Below are positions 33,277 to 42,250 of a stretch of 64,000 bases of DNA, piece after piece. Numbering within the stretch: position 1 is the stretch's first letter; each line of letters begins with the position of its first letter. The notes under the pieces were generated by a model, which was given only the letters and a program-made list of their open reading frames with translations, ran no database searches and was not told where the DNA came from. A program made the position numbers and the translations under genes. Source of the stretch: Nocardia terrae (GTDB lineage Bacteria; Actinomycetota; Actinomycetes; Mycobacteriales; Mycobacteriaceae); contig NZ_WRPP01000004.1 of assembly GCF_009760405.1 (NCBI RefSeq), positions 124,001 through 188,000 on the forward strand, written 5' to 3'.

Positions 33277-34803
33277 TCAGTCCTCGCGGCAGGTGAGGTC
33301 TGCGGCGGGCAGGATGCCGTCGGCCAGGTAGGTGTTGACGGCGTCGTAGACGCAGGCGTTCGGGTAGCGGCCCAGGATCGAATGGATGGCCACATCCCGC
33401 AGTGTCACCATGCGGGAGCCGGTGAGCACCTTGTGCATGGCAAGCGCGCCGCCGTAGTTGGTGCGGGTGTCGCCGGTGGCCTGGATGATCAGATTCGGCA
33501 CCGAATTGCTCAGGGCCGTGGGGGTTTCGATGGGCGGCGCCCAGAACGCGCAGGGCGTGATGTTGTCGGCCAGCGCGCCGAAGACCGGCTGGGCGGCGCG
33601 GGACGCCTCGAGATTGCGCCGGTACCAGGCGGGATCGCGCGGGACGCCGACATCGCCGCACAGGATCGCCATCTGCGGTGACAGGTCGCGGGGCTGCGAG
33701 CGCAGCATGATGCCCAGCTTGCCCGCCAGATCCGCGTCCGGGCGTACCGGTGTGCCGTCCGCGGCATCGGCCAGTTCCCGGATCTGCTGGGCGGCAAGGC
33801 CGTAATCGTGCGGCGAGTCGAAGGCGATGTACAGGACCAGCGGCAACATATGCTCGTTCAGCTCGAAGTCGCCGATCCGGATCGGCTGGACGGCAGCGCG
33901 TTCGATCAGCCGCTGGACCGCACCGCGCACCTCGGCACCGGTCGCGCCGAGGTGGTATTCGCCGTCGCGTTCCGCGGTCCAGGCCGCCCACGCATCCAGC
34001 GCGGCCTCATTGGGCGCGCCCATGTCCTGGACCATGCCGACCGCACCGTAGCGGTACGGGTCCACGGTGCCGTCGAGCACCATCCGGTCGGAGCGCTCCG
34101 GGAACATCTGCATGTAGACGGCACCCAGATAGGTGCCATACGACGTGCCGAGATAGCTGATCTTGTCCTGGCCGAGCACCGCGCGGATGACATCCATGTC
34201 GCGAGCGGTATTGCGGGTCGTGAAGTGCGGCAGGCGATCCCCCTCCACCGCGGCGCAGCGCGCCGCCAGATCGGCCTGATCGGCGACGGATTCGGCGAAG
34301 CTCCCGGCATCGGGTCCGGCGAATTGCAGGCCGAATCCGTGCGGCCAGTGGCAGTTCACCGCCGACGAGCGCCCGACGCCGCGCGGATCCATGCCGATCA
34401 GGTCGTAGCGGGCACGGACCTCGGGAGTCATGGCCTTGCTCGTCTCGACGAAGTAGTCCAGGCCCGCGCCGCCGGGGCCGCCCGGATTGGAGAGCATGAC
34501 ACCGTGCCGCCGCGAAGGATCGGTGGCGGGGATGCGGGAGATGGCGACGACGATCGTGCGGCCTTGCGGCTCCGCGTAATTCAGCGGCACGGTGACATCG
34601 GCGCACTGCGCGCCCACGCCGTCCAGGCCGGGATCGTCGCAGGACCTCCAGTTCAGCGACTGCTGTTGGAAGCGGTCCAGCGGGGCGGCGGCGGGACGTT
34701 CGGTCACCGCGGCCGTCGTGATGGCGGCGGCCGTCACCAGAGCGGTGACCGCCAACGCTGCCATGCCTTTTCGGGTACGGGCGAGCTCGCGAAAACGCAA
34801 CAC
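33277..34803 (-). CDS. Secreted alpha/beta hydrolase with TAP-like C-terminal domain
   Basis: The 508-residue protein has a signal peptide (LARTRKGMAALAVTALVTAA) and the pattern of tripeptidyl aminopeptidase-type hydrolases: NPGGPGGAGLDYFV, GMDPRGVGRSSAVNC, and ISYLGTSYGTYLGAVYMQ with the nucleophile Ser. C-terminal motifs of the TAP-like domain include NLIIQATGDTRTNYGGALAM and VAIHSILGRYPNACVYDAVN. Such enzymes cleave N-terminal peptides or act as esterases outside the cell. GTG 34803 has GAGAGG upstream. It begins eight bases after the lipoprotein gene and probably shares an operon with it. Confidence 0.85.
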   Translation of the reverse strand: MLRFRELARTRKGMAALAVTALVTAAAITTAAVTERPAAAPLDRFQQQSLNWRSCDDPGLDGVGAQCADVTVPLNYAEPQGRTIVVAISRIPATDPSRRHGVMLSNPGGPGGAGLDYFVETSKAMTPEVRARYDLIGMDPRGVGRSSAVNCHWPHGFGLQFAGPDAGSFAESVADQADLAARCAAVEGDRLPHFTTRNTARDMDVIRAVLGQDKISYLGTSYGTYLGAVYMQMFPERSDRMVLDGTVDPYRYGAVGMVQDMGAPNEAALDAWAAWTAERDGEYHLGATGAEVRGAVQRLIERAAVQPIRIGDFELNEHMLPLVLYIAFDSPHDYGLAAQQIRELADAADGTPVRPDADLAGKLGIMLRSQPRDLSPQMAILCGDVGVPRDPAWYRRNLEASRAAQPVFGALADNITPCAFWAPPIETPTALSNSVPNLIIQATGDTRTNYGGALAMHKVLTGSRMVTLRDVAIHSILGRYPNACVYDAVNTYLADGILPAADLTCRED

Positions 34804-34811
34804 GGTTCCTC

Positions 34812-35999
34812 TCACGAGCAGAAAGCGGTGTCGAAGGCCTTGTTCACCACTTCGGAGGCGGCCCGATCGGCCAGGAGCTGATTGACGGTCACCACCACGG
34901 CGGTGCCGTCCGTGGCCACCCCGGTGTGGGTGCCGAAGCCGGGGATGCTGCCGCCGTGGCCCCATATTTCCTTGCCACACGAACTCGCCTGACGGATCAG
35001 GCCCAGCCCGTAGCCGGAGCCGGGTTCGCCGCGGTCCCAGGGGACGGTCTTCTTCATCTCCGCCAACTGCGCGGCGGGGAGCAGTTTCCCGGCGAGCAGG
35101 GCGGTGAAGAAGCGGTTCAGGTCGGTCGGGGTGGCGATCATCGCGCCCGCGGTGTCGGCCCAGGACGGGTCCAGATCGGTGTAATCCTCACGGTGGCCGT
35201 TGATTTCGTGGTACCCGCGCGGATGCGGTCCGCGGATCCCGGTTTCGCGCGAGTCCGGGAAGTAGGTGTCGTGCAGGCCCAGTGGTTCCAGGATGCGGCT
35301 GCCGATCTCGGCGGCGGCCGGGCGGCCGGTCACCTGCTGGATCAGCATGCCCAGCAGGATGTAATTGGTGTTCGTGTAGACCGAACGCGCGCCGGGCTCG
35401 AACCGCGGCGGCATGGCCATGGCGATGCGCACCAGGTCCGCGGGTTCGTAATGGGCGCTGCGGAGTCGATCGGAATCGGCGGTCAACTGGCCGGAGCCGG
35501 GTGCGGCGGGGTCGCGGCCCGCCAGATATTCGGGCAGTCCGCTGGTGTGCTGCAGCAACTGGCGGACCGTGACGCGATTGCCGTCGTTGCCGTTGCCCCG
35601 GACGACGCCCGGCAGATAGCGCTCGATCGGGGCGTCCAGGTCGACCCGGCCCTCACCGACGAGTTGCAGCACCACGGTGGCGACGAAGGTCTTGGTATTG
35701 CTGCCGATCCGCACCCGGGCGTCCTCGGGGATGGGCGCGCCGGTGCTCAGATCGCCCGCGCCCGCGGTGAGCACGTGATGGCCGTCGGGACCGTCGAAGA
35801 CCACCTGCGCGCCGGGGAAACCGCTGCGGACCACGGTGTCGAGCGCCTCGGAGACGGCACGGTACACCTCCTTGCGCGACGATTCGCCCGTGCGAGAGCC
35901 GGTGGCGGAGTCGGTGCCGCAGGCCGTGGCCGCGAGCACGGCCAGCACGCCGACTCCGGCCAGCAGGGCCCGGCCACGCGGTCGCCGCAATGCGCTCAT
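34812..35999 (-). CDS. Lipoprotein serine hydrolase (class C beta-lactamase/DD-peptidase fold)
   Basis: The 395-residue protein has a lipobox-like end to its signal (LAATACGTD), so it is probably lipid-anchored. The catalytic motifs are SNTK (SxxK, about residue 99), VYTNTNY (YxN type) and GHGGS (HxG). The fold matches the family of class C beta-lactamases and D-alanyl-D-alanine carboxypeptidases. Its substrate, beta-lactam, peptidoglycan or ester, is not visible. It is followed by the TAP-like hydrolase gene eight bases later. Confidence 0.85.
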   Translation of the reverse strand: MSALRRPRGRALLAGVGVLAVLAATACGTDSATGSRTGESSRKEVYRAVSEALDTVVRSGFPGAQVVFDGPDGHHVLTAGAGDLSTGAPIPEDARVRIGSNTKTFVATVVLQLVGEGRVDLDAPIERYLPGVVRGNGNDGNRVTVRQLLQHTSGLPEYLAGRDPAAPGSGQLTADSDRLRSAHYEPADLVRIAMAMPPRFEPGARSVYTNTNYILLGMLIQQVTGRPAAAEIGSRILEPLGLHDTYFPDSRETGIRGPHPRGYHEINGHREDYTDLDPSWADTAGAMIATPTDLNRFFTALLAGKLLPAAQLAEMKKTVPWDRGEPGSGYGLGLIRQASSCGKEIWGHGGSIPGFGTHTGVATDGTAVVVTVNQLLADRAASEVVNKAFDTAFCS

Positions 36000-36135
36000 A
36001 GCAGATATTCCTCCTGTTCAGGCCGGTTTTCCGGCCCTTCGAGCGTAGGAATCCGGGCGGCCGCGGCCCATGCCCCACGCACCCGGATCGGGGTCGTGCG
36101 CGGTACCGGATCGGAGGTGGTGTCAGCACTACCTA

Positions 36136-36153
36136 TATGCACCTTGTTGCATA
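36136..36153. promoter_or_regulatory. TATGCA-N6-TGCATA palindrome upstream of SDR gene
   Basis: TATGCA-CCTTGT-TGCATA is a perfect inverted repeat, 109 bases before the SDR start and 137 bases before the divergent lipoprotein start. The region is AT-richer than its surroundings. It is a candidate operator, but no regulator is encoded next to it. Confidence 0.5.
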
Positions 36154-36261
36154 GTCGGCATTTCTTGCCTACTGTCCGAGATGCGAGAGTTTCTGCCCCG
36201 CCGCATCAACCGGGCGCGGATGATCGGAACGGGGCGACAACAGCAGAAGAGGAGTGGATCC

Positions 36262-37110
36262 ATGACCGGAGCACAGAGGCAGCTGGCGGGTCGGACCATG
36301 ATCATGTCGGGTGGGAGTCGCGGAATCGGGCTGGAGATCGCCAAGCGGGCGGCGGCCGACGGCGCGAACATCACGCTCATCGCGAAAACCGATACGCCGC
36401 ATCCCAAGCTGCCCGGCACCATCCATACCGCGGCGGCCGAGCTGGAGCAGGCGGGCGGCAACGTCCTGAAGTACCTCGGCGACGTTCGTGACGACGGGGC
36501 GGTGGCCGAGGCGGTGCGGCAGACCATCGAGCGCTTCGGTGGCATCGACATGGTGGTGAACAATGCCTCGGCCATCGACATCTCTCCCACCGAGACCCTG
36601 TCGATGAAGAAGTACGACCTCATGCAGGACATCAACTGCCGCGGCAGCTTCCTGCTGTCCAAGCTCAGCATCCCGGCGCTGAAGGAATCCGCGCAGGCCG
36701 GACGCAATCCGCACATCCTGACCCTGTCGCCGCCGCTCAACCTGGATCCGAAGTGGGCGGGCATGGCGCTGGGCTACACCATCGCCAAGTACGGAATGTC
36801 GCTCACCACACTGGGTTTGAGCGAGGAGCTGCGCAAGTACGGCATCGGCGTGAACTCGCTGTGGCCGCGCACCACCATCGCCACCGCCGCGGTCAAGAAT
36901 CTGCTCGGCGGGGAGGAGATGATCGCCACCTCACGCACGCCGGACATCTACGCCGATGCCGCGTATCTGGTGCTCACCTCACCGGCCAAGGACACCACCG
37001 GCAACTTCTTCATCGACGACGAAGTCCTTGCCGCACACGGGATCACCGATCTCGACAAGTACCGAGTGGTGCCCGGCGACGGACCGCTCACCACGGACCT
37101 GTTCCTCTAG
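36262..37110 (+). CDS. Short-chain dehydrogenase, HSDL2-like
   Basis: The 282-residue SDR has the TGxxxGIG-type motif MSGGSRGIGLEIAKRAA (about residues 15-31), NNAS (VVNNASAIDISPTE), and the YxxxK pair in GYTIAKYGMSL. The pattern of NITLIAKTDTPHPKLPGTIH matches the hydroxysteroid dehydrogenase-like protein 2 group. The substrate is unknown. ATG 36262 has AGGAG eight bases upstream. It may be under the palindrome at 36136-36153. Confidence 0.88.
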   Translation: MTGAQRQLAGRTMIMSGGSRGIGLEIAKRAAADGANITLIAKTDTPHPKLPGTIHTAAAELEQAGGNVLKYLGDVRDDGAVAEAVRQTIERFGGIDMVVNNASAIDISPTETLSMKKYDLMQDINCRGSFLLSKLSIPALKESAQAGRNPHILTLSPPLNLDPKWAGMALGYTIAKYGMSLTTLGLSEELRKYGIGVNSLWPRTTIATAAVKNLLGGEEMIATSRTPDIYADAAYLVLTSPAKDTTGNFFIDDEVLAAHGITDLDKYRVVPGDGPLTTDLFL

Positions 37111-37118
37111 CGGCCGGT

Positions 37119-38003
37119 TCAGCCGAGCGCGAGGGCCTCGCGCTCGGCCAGCTCCTTCAGCGTGCGCAATTGCTTGCGCATCATCAGGAAGTCACCGAAG
37201 ATCGGCAGCGCAAGCAGCCAGGACGGGCCCCGGAATCGAACCCGGGCGTGCAGCCGACTGCGCGTGCGGGTTTCGGGGTGGACCGCGTAGGTGACCGCGA
37301 CTCCATCGGCCAGCAGAGTGACCTGCGCACCGGGCGTATAGCCGACCAGGTCGAACAGGCCCATGAAGCGTTGGCCCACAGCGAGATCCATCAGCAGCGG
37401 ATCACGCTCCCGCGGACTCCGGCGCCCGAAATTGTCGAGCAGGTCATAGCTGTAGGGGGCGACCCGCAGCTGACAGAGCCAGGCGAAGACCGCACCGGCG
37501 GGCGCGGATACGGACACGGCTCGGTCGCAGACGACCACCTCGCCGGAAAGCTGACTGTCGCAAGGCAATTCCATGGCCACCTCCGCATCGGTGGCGCCCC
37601 ACCGTTGCCCCGGAAGTCGCATGCCGGACCCCTCCGCGGCAACGGCTATGTCGCGCAACAGCATCCGCCGCACCATCAGTTGATGCATCCCGCTGTCGAT
37701 CACCAGGGCGCGATAGATCCGGCCGTGAATGCCGGGGAAGACCGCGCGGGATTCGGCGGTGACGCGGGTGTGGCCGGGATCGACCTCGTCGAGCCGGTAG
37801 GTCAGCGCGTAGCGGGAGAACCAGTGGTGGCCTTCGAGGGCCAATCGTTTCAGCGGGTCGGCCTCGTCGAGCACGAAACCCATGGGCACTGTGCTGAGAT
37901 CGTCAGGATTCTTGCAGGTCGCACGGACAAGGGCGGCCCATGTCCGCTCACGATCGGCATTGATTACCCTGGAATGCTCATCGATATAGGGCAAACGCTC
38001 CAT
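37119..38003 (-). CDS. Fusion of two SRPBCC domains
   Basis: The 294-residue protein has two halves that each look like SRPBCC (START-like) lipid-binding domains. The first (about residues 1-125) begins MERLPYIDEHSRVINADRER. The second (about 155-290) begins CDRAVSVSAPAGAVFAWLCQ and continues LRVAPYSYDLLDNFGRRS. These are usually separate small proteins. ATG 38003 is chosen because the frame upstream runs antisense through the tetR gene. No good Shine-Dalgarno is visible. The gene is divergent from tetR with a 21-base gap. Ligand and function are unknown. Confidence 0.72.
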   Translation of the reverse strand: MERLPYIDEHSRVINADRERTWAALVRATCKNPDDLSTVPMGFVLDEADPLKRLALEGHHWFSRYALTYRLDEVDPGHTRVTAESRAVFPGIHGRIYRALVIDSGMHQLMVRRMLLRDIAVAAEGSGMRLPGQRWGATDAEVAMELPCDSQLSGEVVVCDRAVSVSAPAGAVFAWLCQLRVAPYSYDLLDNFGRRSPRERDPLLMDLAVGQRFMGLFDLVGYTPGAQVTLLADGVAVTYAVHPETRTRSRLHARVRFRGPSWLLALPIFGDFLMMRKQLRTLKELAEREALALG

Positions 38004-38024
38004 ATAGAAGGAACGTACTAGTTC

Positions 38025-38612
38025 ATGGCGCCACCTCGCAAGCACGACACCGACGTGATCCTCGACGCAGCCCGCACCCTGGTCCTGCGCGACGGCCCCC
38101 GCGCGGCCAGCGTCGCCGCCATCGCCGAGGCCAGCGGCGCGCCGGTCGGCACGCTCTACCACCGCTTCGGCAACCGCAACGGCGTTCTCACCGAGGCCTG
38201 GATCCGCGCCCTGGACCGCTTCCAATCCCGCGTCCTCACCGCCACCGCCGTCCCCGACCCGATCGAGGCCGCCGTGACCATGACGACGGCCGCGATCGGC
38301 TTCGGCCGCGACTGCCCCGACGACGCCAGGCTGCTGCTGAACCTGCGCCCCAGCGACCTGCTGGACGGCGCGCCCGACACCGAGTTCCGCGAGCGCCTGG
38401 CGCGCATGAACGAGCCGCTTTTCGAACAGCTCCATCGCATCGCGACCGGTGTCTACGGCGCCGACGGCGAACGAGAGATCGACGCCGTCAGCCGCGTCGT
38501 GGTGGACCTCCCCTATGCCGCCCTGCGCCGCCACGCGCCCGCGCCTGAACTTCCGGACTGGCTGGAGGCCGACCTGGCCGCCGCCGCCCGCACGCTGCTC
38601 ACCGTCCGCTGA
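38025..38612 (+). CDS. TetR-family regulator
   Basis: The 195-residue protein has the TetR helix-turn-helix (RAASVAAIAEASGAPVGTLY, about residues 25-45) and an all-helical C-terminal domain. It is divergent from the SRPBCC fusion gene; the 21 bases between the two starts hold GAAC and GTTC arms around GTACTA. It probably controls the SRPBCC gene and itself. A strong terminator hairpin follows at 38620-38650. Confidence 0.87.
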   Translation: MAPPRKHDTDVILDAARTLVLRDGPRAASVAAIAEASGAPVGTLYHRFGNRNGVLTEAWIRALDRFQSRVLTATAVPDPIEAAVTMTTAAIGFGRDCPDDARLLLNLRPSDLLDGAPDTEFRERLARMNEPLFEQLHRIATGVYGADGEREIDAVSRVVVDLPYAALRRHAPAPELPDWLEADLAAAARTLLTVR

Positions 38613-38619
38613 GACGAGA

Positions 38620-38650
38620 CATGGCCCGGGACTGGAGGTCCCGGGCCATG
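38620..38650 (+). terminator. Terminator after tetR, before convergent glfT2
   Basis: Perfect 13-bp stem CATGGCCCGGGAC / GTCCCGGGCCATG with a 5-nt loop. It lies between the convergent tetR and glfT2 genes and may act on both strands. Confidence 0.8.
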
Positions 38651-38671
38651 GTCAGGCGATTATGTTGCCGT

Positions 38672-40564
38672 CTAGTCGATTCCGTAGAGGCGTTCCCAGT
38701 TCTCTCGACTGGTGAGCTCCGGCATGGCGGCGCGCCAGCGGCGCTGCAGGTCGGGCAGGTCCTTGCGGAGCCGGCGAAGCACCCGGTAGGCGCGGATCAG
38801 CAGACGGCGGGCGGTTTCCTTGTCGCGCACGCGGACTCGGACGCCGGACTGGGAGGCGTCGGTGACGACCACGTGGTTGAACAGGCCCACATGCCACCAG
38901 TGGGCGTCCTCGCGGGTGACCGCGACCGGGCCGGGGATGACGCGGCCGGTCCACTGCTTGAGGGCGCGCTTGTAGAGGACCAGCAGCGGGTGGCTGGGCT
39001 CGCCGCCCGCGCGACGCACGTGCAGGTGCGCGTTGGGGACCGGGGCGGTGGCGCCCGGGTGCTTGATGGTCTCCGGGTAGTCCGAGCGCGAGCCACGGGC
39101 CTTGGCCAGCGCCTCGATGCCACCGTCGCGCAGGATCTCCGGGCCCTTCAGGTAGTCCTCGATGCCCTGCAGGGTGGTGTGCGCCAGGCCGTACTGCATG
39201 CCGACCAGGTACTCGCTGATCTCCCGGAACAACTGGCGGGTGATCGATTTCGCGTCCAGGTCGTGGTGCAGGGAGGACACGATGAGCGAGTTGCGCGAGG
39301 AGAAGTAGCGCGCCCAGTCGTCGAAGTCCTTCCAGTAGAAGTCGGCGTGCCACACGGCGGCGTTGGGCAGGGTGACGGTGACGAAACCGTTCTCCCGTGC
39401 GCGCAGGCCGTATTCCACGTCGTCCCACTGGAAGAAGATCGGCACCGGCAGCCCGATCCGCTTGACCACCTCGGCCGGGATGAGGCAGGTCCACCAGGCC
39501 TGGTAGCCGGCGTCGACGCGGCGTTCCTGGTGCTTCTTGAGCATGGAGGTGTTGCGCAGCGCCTTGGCCACCTTCTGGCCGTGGCGCAGCTTGCCCAGAT
39601 TCGTCTCCTCCGCACCGACATTGAGGTAGTCGGGGTTGAACAGGAACAGCATCTGCGCGCCCACCAGGGTGGGTTCGACGGTCAGGTTCGCGAAGGCGTT
39701 GAGACGCAACACGGTTTCGGGCTCGCACAGGATGTCGTCGTCCATGAGGATGACGTCGGCATGCTCATTGGCCGCGGACACCTCGTAGAGGCCGCGCGTG
39801 AAACCGCCCGCGCCACCGAGATTCGGCTGCCGGATGTAGCGCAGCTTGTCGCCGAACTTGGGCTGTGTCTCGGTGAACAGCGCCTGATCCTGCACCAGGT
39901 CGGTGCCCTGGTCGACGACGTAGACGGCGTCGATGAGCGAGAGCACGGTGGCGTCGGAGGCCAGGGCCGCAACCGTATTGGCGCAGTCCTGGGCCCGGTT
40001 GAAGGTGCAGATGGCGATGGCCACCGGGCGCACCTGCTCGGGCGCGGCCGCGGTCCAGGCCAGATCGGTGACCACGGCCTCGCCGCCGAGGGCCTCGATC
40101 TCGAGCCAGATCGCGCCGCCGTCGATGTACATGTCCAGCGGTGCGCGCAGCACCACCCGGCCGGTCTCCTTGACCACGGCGGTGTCGACCACCCGGCGGT
40201 GACCCGCGATATCGGAGGCGGCCAGCCGGATTCGCACCTTGCCGGTCACCTCGAGGGTCATGCCCACCTCGACCTCGGTGACCTTGGTCCAGCGCTGCCA
40301 GTAGGCGGCGGCGAAGCGGCCGAAGTAGGTGTTGGTGTTGACCGACGCACCCTTCTCCAGGCGTAGCGTCTGCCGCTCCCGGGTGACCTTGCCCTTGGCC
40401 ACCGCGTACAGCTCATCGCTGATCTTCGGCGCTGGTCCGCAGAAGATGCCGCGGGCCAGCACCAGCCGCTCCGGAGCGGCATGCTCGGCGCGCAGAGTCG
40501 CGGGAGCCCCAGCGCTCTTCCGGTCCTCGGTTTCGGTCACGGCCTGCCCAGCCGACGCATCCAT
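38672..40564 (-). CDS. glfT2: Galactofuranosyltransferase GlfT2
   Basis: The 630-residue GT2 polymerase builds the galactan chain with alternating beta-1,5 and beta-1,6 galactofuranose from UDP-Galf. Visible landmarks: an N-terminal beta domain (NTYFGRFAAAYWQRWTKVTE), AIAICTFNRAQDCANTVAAL, DVILMDDDILCEPETV with the metal-binding DDD (about residues 275-277), FFQWDDVEYGLRAR with the catalytic Asp pair, and VWHADFYWKDFDDWA with the His ligand. ATG 40564 is chosen for its GAGGGA upstream; the frame is open from 40603. glf, which makes UDP-Galf, is not in this window. Confidence 0.94.
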   Translation of the reverse strand: MDASAGQAVTETEDRKSAGAPATLRAEHAAPERLVLARGIFCGPAPKISDELYAVAKGKVTRERQTLRLEKGASVNTNTYFGRFAAAYWQRWTKVTEVEVGMTLEVTGKVRIRLAASDIAGHRRVVDTAVVKETGRVVLRAPLDMYIDGGAIWLEIEALGGEAVVTDLAWTAAAPEQVRPVAIAICTFNRAQDCANTVAALASDATVLSLIDAVYVVDQGTDLVQDQALFTETQPKFGDKLRYIRQPNLGGAGGFTRGLYEVSAANEHADVILMDDDILCEPETVLRLNAFANLTVEPTLVGAQMLFLFNPDYLNVGAEETNLGKLRHGQKVAKALRNTSMLKKHQERRVDAGYQAWWTCLIPAEVVKRIGLPVPIFFQWDDVEYGLRARENGFVTVTLPNAAVWHADFYWKDFDDWARYFSSRNSLIVSSLHHDLDAKSITRQLFREISEYLVGMQYGLAHTTLQGIEDYLKGPEILRDGGIEALAKARGSRSDYPETIKHPGATAPVPNAHLHVRRAGGEPSHPLLVLYKRALKQWTGRVIPGPVAVTREDAHWWHVGLFNHVVVTDASQSGVRVRVRDKETARRLLIRAYRVLRRLRKDLPDLQRRWRAAMPELTSRENWERLYGID

Positions 40565-40693
40565 GAATCCCTCGACATCCTTTGAATATGTAGACACCGG
40601 CACATCCGACGTGGTCGCACCGCCACTGTCACTGTCTTGCTCGGCCGGGCGAGAATATCAATCGCTATTGGTAGTGGCAGCGTGAACCCGCAC

Positions 40694-41191
40694 TTAGCGT
40701 TCGTCCCCGCGTGTTCCGGTGAAGACGAATTTCCCGTATGCCCAGAAGCGGAAGCCCATGGCGACGGCCTGGCCGATGAGCGTCCCGGAAACGTTGTCCG
40801 CCAACGGACTGTCCAGTCCGAGAACGTAGCGGGAAATGCCGAGGCACCCGAGTTGCAGCCCGATGGCCATCACATTCAGTACTGCGTATACAAGTATGTG
40901 CCGGGCCCCGGTTTCGCCCTTGTGGTCGGAGTAGGTCCACCACTTGTTGCCGAAATAGGTGACGACCGTGGCCACCCCGATGGAAATGATCTTGGCGATC
41001 AAGGGCTGATGGAACAGCGGGCCCTCGCCACCGGCGAAGACCAGCAGGTTGTAGGTGCCCGCGTCGACGACGAACCCGATCGCGCCGACCACCAGAAACG
41101 CGCCGCCGCGCTGCAGCAGGGCACGGATCTTCCCGGTCAGAGAGGCATCCGGCGGGTTTTCGCTCACCGCCGTGGACTCGTTCGCAGACAC
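40694..41191 (-). CDS. GtrA-family membrane protein
   Basis: The 165-residue protein has four membrane helices and the GtrA pattern: FLVVGAIGFVVDAGTYNLLV, IISIGVATVVTYFGNKWWTY, AVLNVMAIGLQLGCLG and LIGQAVAMGFRFWAYGKFVF. GtrA proteins are thought to flip or present polyprenyl-phosphate sugars. GTG 41191 is divergent from a GT2 gene (41288) of the polyprenyl-phosphate glycosyltransferase type. This places it in a three-part glycosylation trio. A second GtrA gene is at 58320-58775. Confidence 0.85.
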   Translation of the reverse strand: MSANESTAVSENPPDASLTGKIRALLQRGGAFLVVGAIGFVVDAGTYNLLVFAGGEGPLFHQPLIAKIISIGVATVVTYFGNKWWTYSDHKGETGARHILVYAVLNVMAIGLQLGCLGISRYVLGLDSPLADNVSGTLIGQAVAMGFRFWAYGKFVFTGTRGDER

Positions 41192-41287
41192 CGGCCGACG
41201 GTACCGCAACCCGCAGCACCCATATACCTGTGAAGGTCGGGTACCCTCCCGGTGTTCATATTCGCCTCCGATCAGAGGATTGACCGG

Positions 41288-42250
41288 GTGGACTCCACCG
41301 AGCTTCGTATTGCCGCCATTGTGCCGTGCCACAACGAAGAGGCCGCCGTCGCGAAGGTCGTCGCCGACCTGAAGGCCGCCGTCCCGGGCATTGTCGTCTA
41401 CGTCTACGACAACCTGAGCACCGACGCCACCGCCGAGAAGGCGCGCGCGGCCGGGGCGATCGTGCGCACCGAGAACCGCAAGGGCAAGGGCAATGTGGTG
41501 CGACGCGCATTCGCCGATATCGAGGCCGACGTGTACCTGATGGTCGACGGCGACGACACCTATGACGCCGCCGCGGCCCCCGAAATGATCAAGACCCTGC
41601 TCGAGGGTCCGTACGACCACGTGCTGGGCGTGCGCCGCGAGGTCGAGGCCGGCTCGGCGTACCGCGCCGGGCACGAGACCGGCAACAAGGTGCTGAACGG
41701 CGTGGTGGGCAAGGTCTTCGGCGAGAACGTCGAGGACATGCTCAGCGGCTACCGGGTCTTCTCGCGCCGTTTCGTGAAGTCCTTCCCGGCGGTCTCGCGC
41801 GAGTTCGAGATCGAGACCGAGCTGACCGTGCACTCGCAGCACCTGGGCGTCCCGCAGACCGCGGTCCCGGTCGGCTTCCGCGATCGGCCCGCCGGCAGCG
41901 AATCCAAGCTGCGCACCTACAGCGACGGCTTCAAGATCCTGCGCCTGATCGTCGGCCTGGCCCGGCACGAGCGGCCGGTCGCCTTCTACGGCCTGTTCGG
42001 CACGCTGGCCTGGATCATCTCGGTCATCCTGATCACGCCGATAGTGATCGAGTTCTACCGCATTCACGAGGTCCCGCGGTTCCCGACGTTATTCCTCGGC
42101 TTCACGCTGCTGCTGCTGGGCAGCCTGGCCTGGACCGCCGGCCTCATCCTGGACGGCATCCGCCGCTCCCGCCACGAGGCGGCCAGACTGATGTACCTGC
42201 GTTATTCCGCCGTGGGCGCGGACAGCGCGGCGGCCGGTTCGACGCGATGA
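41288..42250 (+). CDS. GT2 polyprenyl-phosphate glycosyltransferase, GtrB/DPMS type
   Basis: The 320-residue protein has a GT2 domain: IVPCHNEEAAVAKVVADLKA, DLNLSTDAT-type YDNLSTDATAEKARAAGA, VYLMVDGDDTYDAAAA with the metal-binding DxD, GYRVFSRRFVKSFP. Two C-terminal membrane helices follow (about residues 240-262 and 272-294). This layout is that of enzymes that load a sugar on polyprenyl phosphate. GTG 41288 has AGAGG nine bases upstream; the alternative GTG 41252 has none. The stop overlaps the GT-C gene by ATGA. Confidence 0.83.
   Translation: MDSTELRIAAIVPCHNEEAAVAKVVADLKAAVPGIVVYVYDNLSTDATAEKARAAGAIVRTENRKGKGNVVRRAFADIEADVYLMVDGDDTYDAAAAPEMIKTLLEGPYDHVLGVRREVEAGSAYRAGHETGNKVLNGVVGKVFGENVEDMLSGYRVFSRRFVKSFPAVSREFEIETELTVHSQHLGVPQTAVPVGFRDRPAGSESKLRTYSDGFKILRLIVGLARHERPVAFYGLFGTLAWIISVILITPIVIEFYRIHEVPRFPTLFLGFTLLLLGSLAWTAGLILDGIRRSRHEAARLMYLRYSAVGADSAAAGSTR

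Noticed and set aside
37119..38534. 471-codon minus-strand frame extending the SRPBCC fusion
   Set aside because: The upstream part is antisense to the tetR gene at 38025-38612; the SRPBCC pattern begins at 38003.
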